This document shows, piece by piece, positions 14,401 to 25,761 of a stretch of DNA of 64,000 bases. Made by a program: the position numbers and the translations under genes. The stretch is from Lanius collurio (lineage: Eukaryota; Chordata; Aves; Passeriformes; Laniidae): NCBI GenBank assembly GCA_020086605.1, contig JACBWW010000016.1:12802091-12866090 (forward strand), given 5' to 3'. Position 1 is the stretch's first letter. The number at the start of each line of letters is the position of its first letter. The notes beneath the pieces are model-generated. The model was not told where the DNA came from. It saw only the letters and a list, made by a program, of their open reading frames with translations, and ran no database searches.

Positions 14401-17040
14401 GTATAGTCAACAGTCCACTAACTCAAAATTAAGCCTGGATTGATCATAGGATATAATATCATTTTGCAGAGAGAGGTTTTAAAATGTAGGATTAAGCTTA
14501 ATGAACTTTGTCTTTGCAAACATAAAATCTTTTCTTACCTTCAATGCACATGTACACACACACACACACACACAGATTAAACAGAATACATGCAAAACAC
14601 ACGAATAGGAATAGAACAGAATTATCTGATGTCCTTTACCCCTTCCAAACTGAAGCTTTGAATTCACTTGCCAAAAAACTGTTGGGATGTGTTCAGAAAA
14701 TTGGAATTAAGTTTTGATCTACAGCAAATAGTGTATTTTTTTATTTCCTCCTCTTTATAAGAAAGCTATTGCACCAAACTGAGTATAGGTCAGGAAGTAC
14801 CACTCTATAACTGCTGTAAAAATAACAGAAAAATGTTTGACTAACCTTGTTTATATGCAGTAGAGTGCATATGAGAAATAGCTAAAATTCACTGTAATTA
14901 GTGATCCTTGCATACAGATAAAGTTTGGATGCACATATTGTAGGGTAGAGAGAGCAGCAGGTTTAGTAGATTTTTCCCATCCATCTCCTTACTTTTTTCC
15001 TCTAGATGGAGAAAATGTTCCTGTGCTATACCTGGCAGACAAAATTCAGTAGGTTCACCATTTTTATCAAGTTAGGGAAACAACATGCTTCTAGTGAATT
15101 TTACAGTATGTGCACATAACCTGCTTTTCTGTTAATCTGGGACAGGAAAGGTAATCAGAATTCAAATTTGCCAAAACTCACTGTTGGGACTTGCACTTAA
15201 AAGCCCTAAGACTTCCATACACCTACACTGTTCTGCCTTTAAAATGGTTGGCAAGTTTAATCACCAACTAGAATCGATTTTGCAGCTCAAATGGGACCAA
15301 CGCATGGCTGCAACTTCTTGTCAGATTTCCCTGTGAACGAAGCCTCTGTAGCTCTAAGTTTTAGCAGAGTGGAAAGGACCCAAATGTGTCTGAAGTAAAT
15401 GTCTCCAAGTTGTTCTTTCCTAAGCACACATAATTCAAATAGTTCAATTGTAAATAAACAGACATGGTTAGCTCAGTTCCTCAGTCTGTGCAATATGTGG
15501 CAATAACAAAATTATCGGACGTGTTGATCTGATTATAGAAACAAAGTAGATTTCCCATAACATCTTGTTCTATGCTTGTTTACAGTACTTCCCATTTTTT
15601 TAAGAGGATGGAGCTCATTGAAAATAGTACAACCTTCCAGGAAAGTACATCTTACTTGAGATATGATAAACTTTGTTAGCTTTAGACTATTTGAGGTCAT
15701 TATTAATTGTTCCTTGGGTAGTTTACAGAAACAGCTGGAAGCATAAACAATAGCATTTTCCAGTAGCTTTTAGCAGTTGGCTTCTCTACCATGTTTTTCA
15801 TCTTTTTTCCCCAAATGAACCAAAGAGAATAGTATTTGGACAAGCCCTGATAAATCAATAACTTAGTGCAGTTAGTTACACTTATTTAGTGCAGTTAATA
15901 TTAAGAGCTTGTAGGAGTTTCTTTGTATTTACTTCTTTATTCCCCCATCAGCCATTAAAGAACATTCTCATTTTCCACATGAAAGCTTCAGGAGCAATTT
16001 CACAGTGCAAACCCAACAAACTGAACACCACAAGATTAACTGACTATACTTCCTTGCATTGCTAGTTTGGCTCTGCCTGTAGGATTTAAATTTGCACTAC
16101 CCTTCTGAACAAACATAAAAAATTTAACTACATCCCAAATGCTTCATAGAGAAAGTCTGTTCAATTTCTTCCATTTCTAGATTGCACATTCAAAGTAATT
16201 TCTCCTAAATTAAATGTTATTTGGTTATATTAGAATAATCAAGAAAACTTCAGATTTTAATAAAGTTATTTTAGACTAAAACAATTGAGATGGGTTTAAA
16301 AATCCCCCAAACAACTAAAAAGTCTCAAGGCACAGGGAATGGAGGTAGTATTATAAAAGCATAATCATATCCAAGCATCTTACATTTTTCAGCCCTGGTA
16401 GGGTATTAACTGGTTTGTAACTTTTATCAGATGGTCCAGATAAATAGAATTTTTTTCCCAGAGTTGATTTTTGTATTTAGTACAACCGATCAAAGACAGA
16501 AGAGCTACTCAACCTTCATTTTGTGAAATAACATCCTGACTAACAATTACCTTGTCAAAGCACCTGTTCCCACGTTGCTACTTCTTTGTCCTCCTCTTTA
16601 TGTGGACCAGATGGGCTTAAATACAACAGTATTGCTCACATTATTTTAAATCATATTTTGCTGTATGAGTAGGACTGAAGAGTTATATCCTCTAATGGCC
16701 ATTTTATTTGTTTCCAGGTTCTCCATGAATTTACCAATGTCTTCCTTGAACTACATGTTTTTCTAATGAATGTATCAATGCTTCTTTTTCTAAGTTAACT
16801 GTCGTGACTTTTAACATTGCATTAGTATTTTTTTGTTTATGCTGTGCTACTTTGATATTGGCAGGATTAAGTTGAAAAGAATGCTATGAAGCCTTCATTA
16901 GGGGAACATGATACCCAAGTCCTGGGATTTCAGCCAGAGGGAATCAATAGGTGATCTATTCAAAGGAGAAAAGTGTAATGCAATACTTTATTTGAATTCA
17001 CATTCACCACAGCAAACTCCTGAGATGTACAGGTAGAGAG
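11401..17040. other. AT-rich noncoding stretch with one CA microsatellite
   Basis: No gene or interspersed repeat is recognised. A (CA)n run sits at 14554-14574 and is reported separately. A 12-bp motif TTAGTGCAGTTA occurs twice about 23 bp apart near 15863-15898, a small local duplication. Open frames do not exceed about 73 codons. Confidence 0.6.
14554..14574. repeat. (CA)n microsatellite
   Basis: An uninterrupted alternating A/C run of about 21 bases. On the minus strand it produces the run of Cys/Val codons inside a 62-codon open frame, which is therefore not evidence for a gene. Confidence 0.95.
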
Positions 17041-17400
17041 CCTGGGCCTAGACTCGGTGGTTGCATTCAGTAAGTTCTTGCTCAAGACTTGAACGCTGTT
17101 TGTGTTAGGTTGGACTCCAAGGGTGATAAACCATGCTGTATTGTGGCTTCAAGGCAAGGCTTTCAAACACTGGTTGTACATCTGTGTATCCCATTTAATA
17201 GTAGCAGGGCAAGGGTGAGACCCGGGAACAGCACGTGTAGTGTGAGCATGACACGTGTAAGCAGAGAATGCTCCATGTTGCTTGGGTGGCAGGAGCAGGG
17301 TGTGTTGAAAAAGTCAATGTGTGACTTGCAAGGCATTCTTGAGTATGAAGAAGAGTAAAATGTATTGAAAAGTCAATTCTTAATAAAGCATGTTGTCAGT
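17041..17400 (+). other. GC-raised segment with polyadenylation signal, possible noncoding 3' exon
   Basis: This segment is less AT-rich than its flanks and ends in AATAAA (17382-17387) followed by a GT-containing stretch, the layout of a vertebrate polyadenylation site. It also carries two CACGTG E-boxes in the repeated octamer CACGTGTA (17232-17239 and 17252-17259), 20 bp apart. An open frame of 89 codons begins without an ATG, and its first in-frame ATG lies late, so I do not call a protein. A noncoding transcript end or a decayed repeat are both possible. Confidence 0.2.
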
Positions 17401-17640
17401 AACTTAATAGTTATTCTATATAAGTCAGTATCCACATTTCAATGAATTATGTTTAAATGACATCTTAGAAAGGATATAGTCTAATCAAAGGATCAAGAAG
17501 TAATAATCCTACAGCAATGTTTTAACTGTCTAAACAGCTTGATGTAGCTAAACTTATTAGTAACCTGATAAGCATGTAGGCAACTAATTGTCGGTACTTA
17601 ATTATGAAATGTAAACATTAAAATTTGTCTCATAGCTATC
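17401..17640. promoter_or_regulatory. Candidate conserved noncoding element
   Basis: The block carries several transcription-factor-like cores close together: AATCAAAGG (TCF/LEF-like), TAATAATCC, CTAATTG, TTAATTA and TGTAAACA (forkhead-like). It has no homopolymer runs or recognisable transposon sequence. The resemblance to developmental enhancers is an impression from motif content, and cross-species alignment would decide it. Confidence 0.2.
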
Positions 17641-20185
17641 TTAAACTGAAGGGATTTCTCTCCTCAACATGGGACTGATTGGAAGGGAAAAAACCCGTCT
17701 ATAATCCACTATCTGTATTTGTGTATAATTTTATCTGATTTAATCTTGTACTAAACACTGCTACTGCTTATGCTGAAACCTAGTTACTTAAAAGCACTTT
17801 CTTCAAAAGCTGTAGCCAATACATACCAAAATTGTCCACTTCCCCTAGGCATTCTTTTGTCTGTTTTTGCAGTCCATTCATATCTGGTGTTCTCCTGGTT
17901 GTGCCCTCTGTTTCGCCACAGCTGGCTGTAGGTTAGGAAGAAAGTGTTTGGGTTCTTTATTTTATTTCAGCTGTGATTTCTTTTCTTATCTAACAACACT
18001 GTCTGGGTACATGCAGAAACCATGATAATGAAAGACTGTATATTATCAGTTTGAGCCTGTTACATGTGATTACCCCTGACAGCATTAGCTTCTGCTGTCA
18101 TTTTCCATGGTACTCAGTGTCTCCAAATGTCTCTCAATTCCTATCCACAGGCATTCCACAGGTTCTGGTTTGGTTTTAAAAAGCAGAAATATCCTTAAAG
18201 GAAAGCTCTGAAATAACAAAGTTGTTTGACTCATACTTTTTCACTTACATATTGTGCTTTCTGCTCTTGATAGCTCAGTTGCATCTCTGAAATTTACTTG
18301 GCTATCTGGATTGCTTTTCTGGCATCTGAAGGGAACACTGCCATGTAGTGCAATGGAATCAAGTTGCTATGACTCTTAGTGGAAATATGTACAAGTTTGT
18401 TTTAATGTTGATAGTAGTTGTTAATAATATTGTTTGAATTTTATATGCAACTGTGTAATTCAAGACTCTTTAGTAAAAGTCTTACACTAATACCATCTAT
18501 TTATATATTTGTCTAGATAGATGTCTAGAATAGCTACATTTGGATAATTAAGCATCATAGCCAATAGTACAAAATAGAACAAGTCATGTCACTTTTCATT
18601 GGTGTTTCTAAGGACCAAGTCAATAGAGAATATGCTTTCAGAAATAGTCTGTGCTGTTTATTTCCCACTGGAGTTGTGATTCAAATGTGTTCAGAGGACT
18701 TTATTCTCTGTGTTAGAGAAATGGAATAGAAGTTGATCATTACAGATGTTATTCAAAGTTCCTAAAGTACGGCCATACAAGTTTTAGTAGTAGGATAATT
18801 ATTGTATAATGTTGATTCATTAAATAATGCCTAATGAAAGGTTAAAAAGGTTGATTCTGTGGGATTTATAATGGAAAAAGAATAAATTAGATAGTAGTCC
18901 TATGTAGCAGTCTGTGCCGTAGTGAAAATGTGAATATCGGGGGAGGAGGGAGGGAATGTAATGAACAGCTGAATCAGAATAATAATTTTTGTTTTGAGAG
19001 GCCATGGACTCTATGAAGGAGCATCTGTAAGTTTCTGTAGGCCTATATACTGCAGGCTAGTAGAATCTTTAATGGGAATATCTGACCTACCTGTCAAAAG
19101 TATTGCATCCTAGAAAGGCTCCCTATGCCCACACTTAAAGCACAGGGATGAGGAATTCAACCACTAAAGCCAAATAGAGACCATACAAATAAATGCAATA
19201 ATGACTGAGTTCTAGTGATGTATCATTAAGCAGGGAAGTAGATCTACTTTTCAGTTAGATACAGCAACATGTGAATGTTCAATTTTAGTGTAGCTTGCCA
19301 AGAATATAAATATTTCTATATGGTGATAATACAATATTATATCATTCCCTGGTTTCTTTCCCTAAGCATTTTGCACAAAAAATACACAGTTTTCAAGCAC
19401 TCATACTGAGATGAACCCTGTTTTCCATGTTTCAGGTATTGGCATTGAAGGGAGATATAAAAAATATTTTGTACTTGATGTCATGTGTTGAGGATTAGAC
19501 CAGTGACATGTAGACCTAATTCCTTCATATTTTTTTATCCTAAAACATTATACCCACATGTTCCTTCCTCCTGAGAAATTAAGTGTTCAAATTCTGATGC
19601 ATTGTCATATACCTTTCCAAGTGTTTTGTGATTTTCAAGGATGGATTGTAAAACATTTATCCTTGAGTGCATTGCCTGATTCTCTGGGAGATGAGAGAAT
19701 ATTGTTGCTGTGCTTCCCCCATTGTAAATATAGTGTAAAAGCACATTGTGAATGAAGCAGTGAAGGTAACTATGCTTAAAGGTGGGATAAGCAGATATAA
19801 TAAGTTTAATAAATCATTTTATTGCCTTATAATTTGCATTATGTTAATGCAAAATAATCTCAACATGTAGGAATCATGACCCTTCGGAATAATATTGGTG
19901 TCTTGACTTCTGTAGATGTGTGTCCCATTGATGCAAGGGACTATAAATAGCTAAGCAGTTGTACAAAAGCTAGAGAGGAAAATGGGGGTCAGTGTGAATA
20001 GAGGCAGAGATAGCAAGTGCTTATTTGATATATGACCAAGGAAGTGCTGGAATATGCAGTGAATGAGGCTTGGAGGGCAAAGGTGTATTGGGTGGCTGGG
20101 AGGACCCTTCAGGAGTGCACAGACAGCTCAAAATGTGAGCCTGGAAGTCCCCTTTACCATGGCTATCTTAACATCATTCTGACTA
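17641..20185. other. AT-rich noncoding stretch, no gene supported
   Basis: No recognisable gene, RNA or repeat family. Open frames of 61-69 codons (for example 19535-19744, minus) show no domain. Confidence 0.6.
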
Positions 20186-20603
20186 TGGGTCTTGGTTTGA
20201 AAGACAGATGTCTGCCAAGGAAGGCAGGAGCCTCCCTTGCAATGGAAAATGTAATCTCCCTTCTCCCTGAATCATTATAATTTTGAAATTAAGGGACTTT
20301 AAGGCAAAGATATAAGGAATAAGAACAATAGTTCTTTACATATATATATATGTATAACACGGCAAACAAACAACAATAACTACAGTGGTGACAACAAACA
20401 GAAGCACAAACCCAGTGCAGCCTCTCTCGGCTGTCAGGCCCTTTCCCCTCTGGTGCAGTTCCAGTCACAGCCGGCAGGGGCGCTGGCGGCTCCCGGTGAG
20501 CAGGGCAGGTGCGATGGTTCCCCCGCGGCTGCAGGGGGCGCTCCGGAGTGAGCTCGGGGAGCACGCAGTGATGGCGGCCTGAGATCCGGGAAGGGATGGA
20601 ACA
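20186..20603 (-). mobile_element. LTR-like sequence of an avian endogenous retrovirus, 3' part well recognised
   Basis: The plus strand begins TGGGTCTTGGTTTGAAAGAC. The following stretch, through the AAATTAAGGGACTTTAAGGC region, matches my memory of a common passerine LTR written in reverse. Read on the minus strand, a GC-rich region (20590-20410) leads into a TGTAAAGAACTATTGTTC stretch, where related copies have AATAAA as the polyadenylation signal; here it is mutated. The minus-strand element would then end in CCAAGACCCA at 20186. The 5' boundary is uncertain: TGTT at 20603 is a plausible start. I see no clear target-site duplication. It lies directly downstream of the THYN1 retrocopy on the same strand. 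Confidence 0.6.
20339..20358. repeat. (TA)n-rich short tandem repeat
   Basis: An alternating T/A run flanked by ACA and TGTATA inside the LTR-like sequence. It makes a small self-complementary stretch. Confidence 0.8.
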
Positions 20604-20769
20604 AAGGCTTTATCTATTGAAAAAAAGCAAAAATAGTGTGCCGGGAGAAAGGACGTGTGGCTGTGCATCTTGTGCAGGAATGTTCAGGGTGCTGTGTAGG
20701 TAAACTTGAGAGCTGTGCTGGAGGAGGAGCAGGCATCAGCAGGCTGGGTGGGAGCTGTGCTGCTCTCAT

Positions 20770-21440
20770 GTGGCTTTTCCTCCTCCAGGCTCAAGACAAA
20801 ATCAAATTCCTCTTGTGTCAAGGGTTGGATGGAGAGATGTTGCTTGGCAAAGAGCATCATGCTCTTGAGGGGCCCCCCATGTGCTTTGTGTGCCAGGTGG
20901 TAAGCCTTATCTGAGAGAGGGGGATGAAGTGCTTGGTTATCCACACAAACTGTTCATCCACTGTGGAACCACTTGGGGTTCTCTTTTTTGCTGGGGGAGT
21001 CATAATAAAGAACCTCCTGATCAAACAGTGTGTGGTCAGGGTATGCCTCCTTTACGATCTTGACCATGGCCACAATAACAGGCTCTTTGCAGTTACTGTG
21101 GTAGAAGAAGGCCTGCTGCCCTAGCTTCATGGACCTCAGGAAATTCCTTGCCTCGTAGTTCCTTACTCCATCCCAGCCAGTTGTCTGATTAGGCTGAGCT
21201 TTCACCCCCTTCTCCAGCCTGCTCTCTGGTTCTGATGTCAGCAGCCAGTGACAATATGTGATCTTGCTTTCCTCTCTACCGGACTCAGATTCTTTTCTCT
21301 TCCAGTTCTTCTATCCTGACCTGGATCTCCTAGCTTGAGGTTTTGCAGACTTCTCTTCTTCCTGCTTATCCGAAGTCTTCTCCTTGGTTTTGGCAATTTT
21401 AGCATCACGCTCCTCTTTATTTTCTTCCCAGCCCCTCCCT
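20770..21440 (-). pseudogene. THYN1: THYN1 processed pseudogene (intronless, broken retrocopy)
   Basis: The minus strand encodes a decayed copy of thymocyte nuclear protein 1, a nuclear EVE-domain protein related to the YTH fold and thought to bind modified nucleic acid. Peptides seen in order include HWLLTSEPESRLEKG (about 21250-21206), QTTGWDGVRNYEARNFLR, AFFYHSNCKEP and KIVKEAYPDHT (to about 21010), then AYHLAHKAHGGPLKS and SIQPLTQEEFDFVLSLEEEK (to about 20770). These match the vertebrate family closely as I remember it. A Lys/Glu-rich N-terminal part extends to about 21440. Family genes are split by introns, and here the core is contiguous, so this is a retrocopy. Lesions: an in-frame TAG at 21311-21313; about nine residues missing after EKGV; a frameshift after the NPKW motif with a stop at 20954-20956; and a further frame change before AYHLAHK. 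No poly(A) tail is visible. The surrounding LTR-like sequences lie on the same strand. Confidence 0.9.
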
Positions 21441-21489
21441 CTTTCTCACCAACCATGCAAGGAGACAAAACACGGGGGTTTTCTGTCAA

Positions 21490-22025
21490 TCTTTTACTTC
21501 CTAGAAATCTTTCCTTGCTATGCTTACGGAAAAGAGTTTCTTTCTTCTGCTGTGCCGTGGAATCCTTCCCACAAAAGATAGTTCTCTGTCCGCAGCACGG
21601 CTGGTTAAAAGTGGCTGAGCAAGTAAAGTTCAATGTGAGCCATGCTGAGATGGCTGTGCTGCCCTGGCCACTCAATTTTGGCCGTGGTGCCCCGGCCACA
21701 TGGGCACAAGTCCTGGCCACATGGTCTTGGCCATGTGGCTGCTCGTGGTGCCGGGATGGCCCCCTGGCAGCACGGCCCCAGCCACCACACTGGGAAGAGA
21801 CCTGGCAGCCCCTTTGCCACCCCTCAGAGGGGAGGAGGAAAGAGAGCTTTCTGCAGCTTTTTCTTTCTTAAATTTGTCATCACAGAGGCGTTACCAACTT
21901 CTCTAATTGGGCTAGCAACCTGCCCCTCGTCAGAGCCTTCAGTCATTGGCTCTGTGCTGGCCATAGTAGAAGCTTCAAGCAGATTCTCCTGCCCCTAGCA
22001 AAAACCAGGTTGTGTTAAACCAACA
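21490..22025 (-). mobile_element. LTR fragment (U3 and transcribed leader) of an avian endogenous retrovirus
   Basis: Read on the minus strand, the element begins TGTTGGTTTAACACAACC at 22025, a normal LTR start. The promoter part has CCAAT-like motifs and a TATA-like AAATTTAAGAAAG at about 21875-21863. Segments such as ATCACAGAGGCGTTACC (plus strand, about 21880) match the promoter region of the LTRs at 40.4-41.2 kb and 49.9-50.7 kb, so it is a related subfamily. Downstream, 21830-21660 contains irregular repeats of a GGCCACATGG motif. The boundary with the THYN1 copy is unclear: about 21490-21640 could be LTR, viral internal sequence or THYN1 5' untranslated region. The open frames of 118-178 codons here are by-products of local GC content. 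Confidence 0.6.
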
Positions 22026-23323
22026 CACTATGTTGTAATGAACTGTTATCTAATAAGGCACATATGTCCTTTTTTTTCTCTATTCTTGAAAAACATGGGA
22101 ATGAGTGCAAGACTACTGTCCCTTTGGTATAGATTTATATTCTGTGTCCTTGCAGAAGTAGCAGATGGCTACCCAGGAAGCCTGTTAGGGCACACTTAAT
22201 AGAGTTCCATGGAGATGAGTTCTTTACATGATGTGATCTCATCTCATTGTTTGTACTACTTTGATTGCGTCAGAAGAAGCTAAAAAGTTGTACTAAGTGA
22301 AATAGATGTTCCATGTATGAAATGACGATGCCTAAGGGCACTGAGGGACAGAATAGGATAGAAGATCATGTCTGTGATACAGATGGAAGGAGTGGCATGA
22401 ATTTCATTCAACTACTACACGGAATATGGAAAAAGTTTAGGGACTATTGCACTGTAATGAACTTGCTGTGAGAAATTTACTGAAAGCAGCTATTTACTGA
22501 GGATATCAGCTGCACCCATCTGGAACTGAGGGTCAAACAGAGCTGATTATTGCCAGCTCAGAATTGGGATTTTCAATAACTTTGCAGCATTGCTGAACTC
22601 CTACTGTTTAACCCTAAATGACATTTATTAAGTTTGTGCAGACAATGGGCTGACAGAGTCACTTCCTCATTATTAAAAGTGCTTTTTTCTAATCTTGCAT
22701 TATCTCAGTGCTTTATTTAAAACTAAAATCAATATTCATGGTGCAGAGGGCTTTCTTGCCCAGCTCTTTCATAAATCTCTTAAGTACTTCCTAGTTTTCA
22801 AGTACCTTCCTTCAGTGCAGACAGCAAATATAATACATCTATGACAAGACAGTCTCAGAGAAATTGCTTAAAGTTCATTAAACTCTGAGAAAGTGCCAAG
22901 GTTGTTGTTCTGTTTTTTTCATCTTTCCAAAAGGGTATTTCTGTCTTGTATATTAAAAAAACAGTTGCTGAAAAAAGTTGTTTTGCTGCACTGTATCTCA
23001 TAATATTAAAAGAATAAAATAAGCAATACTTGTTACATTAGTTATCAACCTACCAGTAGTTGTACAGTGTAGCTATGAAGTAGTTATAGAACTTATTCCT
23101 GGAGTAATATCTTAAAAATAACATAATGGCAATTTCAACAGTCAAGAGGGAATAAATGAAAAATTAAGCAAAAATTATTTCAAACGTGTTCTATCCAAAG
23201 AATGCTCTGTGTCAGATGTGTCAATGTAAACCCTGCACAAAACACTGAAATAATATACTCTTGCAAAAAACAATACCCAGATAATATCCTGTAATATACT
23301 TTTATCCTAGAATTTTAATACAG

Positions 23324-23352
23324 AAGAACCCTGCTTCACTTGCAGGGTTCTT
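23324..23352. repeat. Perfect 11-bp inverted repeat (hairpin)
   Basis: The arms AAGAACCCTGC and GCAGGGTTCTT are exact reverse complements separated by 7 bases. No T-run follows, and this is not a bacterial context, so I do not call a terminator. Confidence 0.9.
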
Positions 23353-25736
23353 GGTGGAGTAATTTGGGGATTTTTTCATCCTTTTTTCTTTTTTTTTATT
23401 TTTTTAATTTATTATTAAATCCAGGGATATGGGCAGCAGTAAGCTAAAGAGAGTTCTTTATGTATATGTGTAGAAATTAGGGGATGAAATTGGTATTATT
23501 TTTAATTATATATGCTCAGGCTAATTGCTCAAAATTAAATCAGAAGGAAAGGATGGAATTTCTACAGAGAAAATGATAATTCTTACACTTAGAAGTCTCT
23601 GTAATGATTCAGTCAAACTAAGTTAGGAGATAAAAAGATTAAAGGACTGTAGTAAGACCATGGTACAAATGATCACAACAAGGAATGCTGGGGAAAGAAG
23701 ATACCATATAATGAGGAAGGCATGTATGGATAATAACAGCGTGATGATGGCTGAAAACACCTCCATAGTATTAATTTGGAAACCTTTGAGTTACTGTGGA
23801 AATAATAGCTGTTGTGAATTGCTGCTTGCTGCATCGTGTCAGGAACAGCTTAAGAACAAATCAGGCCGTAGCAAAGCTAATGCAAATACTAACCTGAATA
23901 AATGAGGAATAGTTCGTATACAAACATCTTTCTAATCTGGGAATTGAACCAATTACTACCAAAAAGAAGTGTGATCTCAGCAACTTTAGTTCTAAAAGGA
24001 AACTGATTGACATGTGGAAATGTATTGGACCAACCTTATCACAGAGAATGAAACATTAAGGCAAAGATGCTCATAAAATTAGCCAGAGATATTGATATTT
24101 TCTTTTTATGCACTTGCTAAATTTTCACAAATGGGGATGGGGTGGAATCCTTAAGAAGGATAAGGTGTTTGTAGCATAATTCTAAAGTCAACAGTATTTG
24201 ACAAATTAAGTATGGAGTTTTGGCTCCACTTCAGCAAAGACTTTCTGCTTGCTGCTTCCCTTGTCTGCAGATACTCAGTAACTTCCAGTGGCATTTCCTA
24301 CCTTTGCAAATAGTAGTGTAAACTTTACAGAGACATTAAGACAGCCTAAGTATATCTTAGAGTTGGTGCATGATTTTGTGAATTTGGATGGGAATATGGA
24401 ATGTGTCAAAGGGATTCAAGTGGGGGGGAAAATATCAGACGTTTTATAAAAACAGAGACAAAGATGACAGAACAAGTGAAAAAGGGGAGATAAAAATGAA
24501 AAATAAATTAAAAGGAGGCTAAAGAAGTGAGTGTGGTCGTAGGCTGTAGATAAAAGACTTTCTCCTTATACTGGGGTATAAAGCATTTGTAATGTAACAG
24601 TTGCAGAGAAGAGTAGGGAAGTCCTTGCCCAATGTTCTTATGGGAATTTGTGAAGACTCTTGCTGAAAAAGCTTGATGAAGACAAGATAGAACTCCACCT
24701 TATCAGAAGGTTGGAGCACTTTTCCTGGTATAAATGAAGAGTACAGATCATATTTTCTAGTACTCTACCCAAGACATATTTTTTATTGAACACTGCTGGA
24801 AACAGAGATTTGGCCTCTAACAACAGCCTTATTATCTTACTGAAAAGCTGACCATAAAATGTGTTGTCAGGAGGCAGGCCATATCATGTTAACCCTGAAT
24901 CTTAAAGCACAACAGGAAAACATTGAAACAGTAGCAAGGAGTTTATGGAAAAATACCAGCACTGTGTATCAAAGAATGTCAGGAACATAAAACATTTTCA
25001 GCATCTTCTTAATACATTAAACTGTATATTTTTTGTTTCTCTTTGCTGCAGCAAATTACTGGTAGGCAGATGGTTTTCCAGGACCAATCTTGCTACTTAT
25101 TATTCACAAAATCAGTCCTTTTTTTTTTTTTCCCCCAAGTATTTTTGCTTTATTTCAAATCTGTTTTAAAGAGAGTACTTTATAAAAGCAAGTTGCCATT
25201 TTTAATTCCATTTTTCATCTGTGAGAAAGAGAGTTGTGAATTAATTTGGTTAGCCGTGGAATATTCTTTGCAGTAAGGCACAGATAAAACTGGGGACAGA
25301 GCAAAGACCTCAAACTCAACTCTCCTTCCTTTTGCCTACTTTGTACAGTTATTTCATGACTGAGTCTGAACACAGCTTGAAACAAACAGTCCTATTTGGA
25401 ATATAATAGAGACTTTTTCGGGGTATTTAATGAGGCAACATGACATGGAAGTGATGCTCTTCAATAAAGATTCTTGTCAGTGGCTTGCTCTATGTGAGCA
25501 CAGATGTTCAGCAGAGTAGCAGTGAGATGTTCACCAGAGTTCTGAGCTCTGTCTAGCAGCTCCCCTCCAAATGTGTCAGCTCCTGCAGCTTGTCCATTAT
25601 GTTCCTGTTTGGCAGAGAGGCGACTGCTGCTGTGCTGACACACGTCACTGGGCTTTGTACTGTGGGGCTGCCATTTGTGTGCAGACACGCTTATCTGGCA
25701 TCAGCATGGCAATGGAGCAGACCTGGGGAGGGATAC

Positions 25737-25761
25737 TTTTTTTTTTTTTTTTTTTTTTTTT
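25737..25761. repeat. Poly(T) run
   Basis: 25 consecutive T followed by further T-rich sequence to about 25797. It could be the tail of a minus-strand retroposed element whose body lies to the right, but I recognise no such body. Confidence 0.9.

Noticed and set aside
14479..14667. 62-codon minus-strand frame with a Cys/Val repeat
   Set aside because: The repeat is simply the translated CA microsatellite.
17089..17358. 89-codon plus-strand open frame
   Set aside because: It starts at TTG and its first in-frame ATG is late; there is no recognisable domain, so it is described only as a possible noncoding exon.
21335..21871. 178-codon plus-strand frame and 160-codon minus-strand frame (21238-21720)
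   Set aside because: Both run across the junction of the LTR fragment and the THYN1 retrocopy. Neither follows the THYN1 reading frame, so they are by-products.
25461..25688. 75-codon minus-strand frame with a protein-like sequence
   Set aside because: The peptide looks helical and not low-complexity, but I recognise no family and see no supporting splice signals. It could be a decayed exon or retrocopy, but the evidence is too thin.
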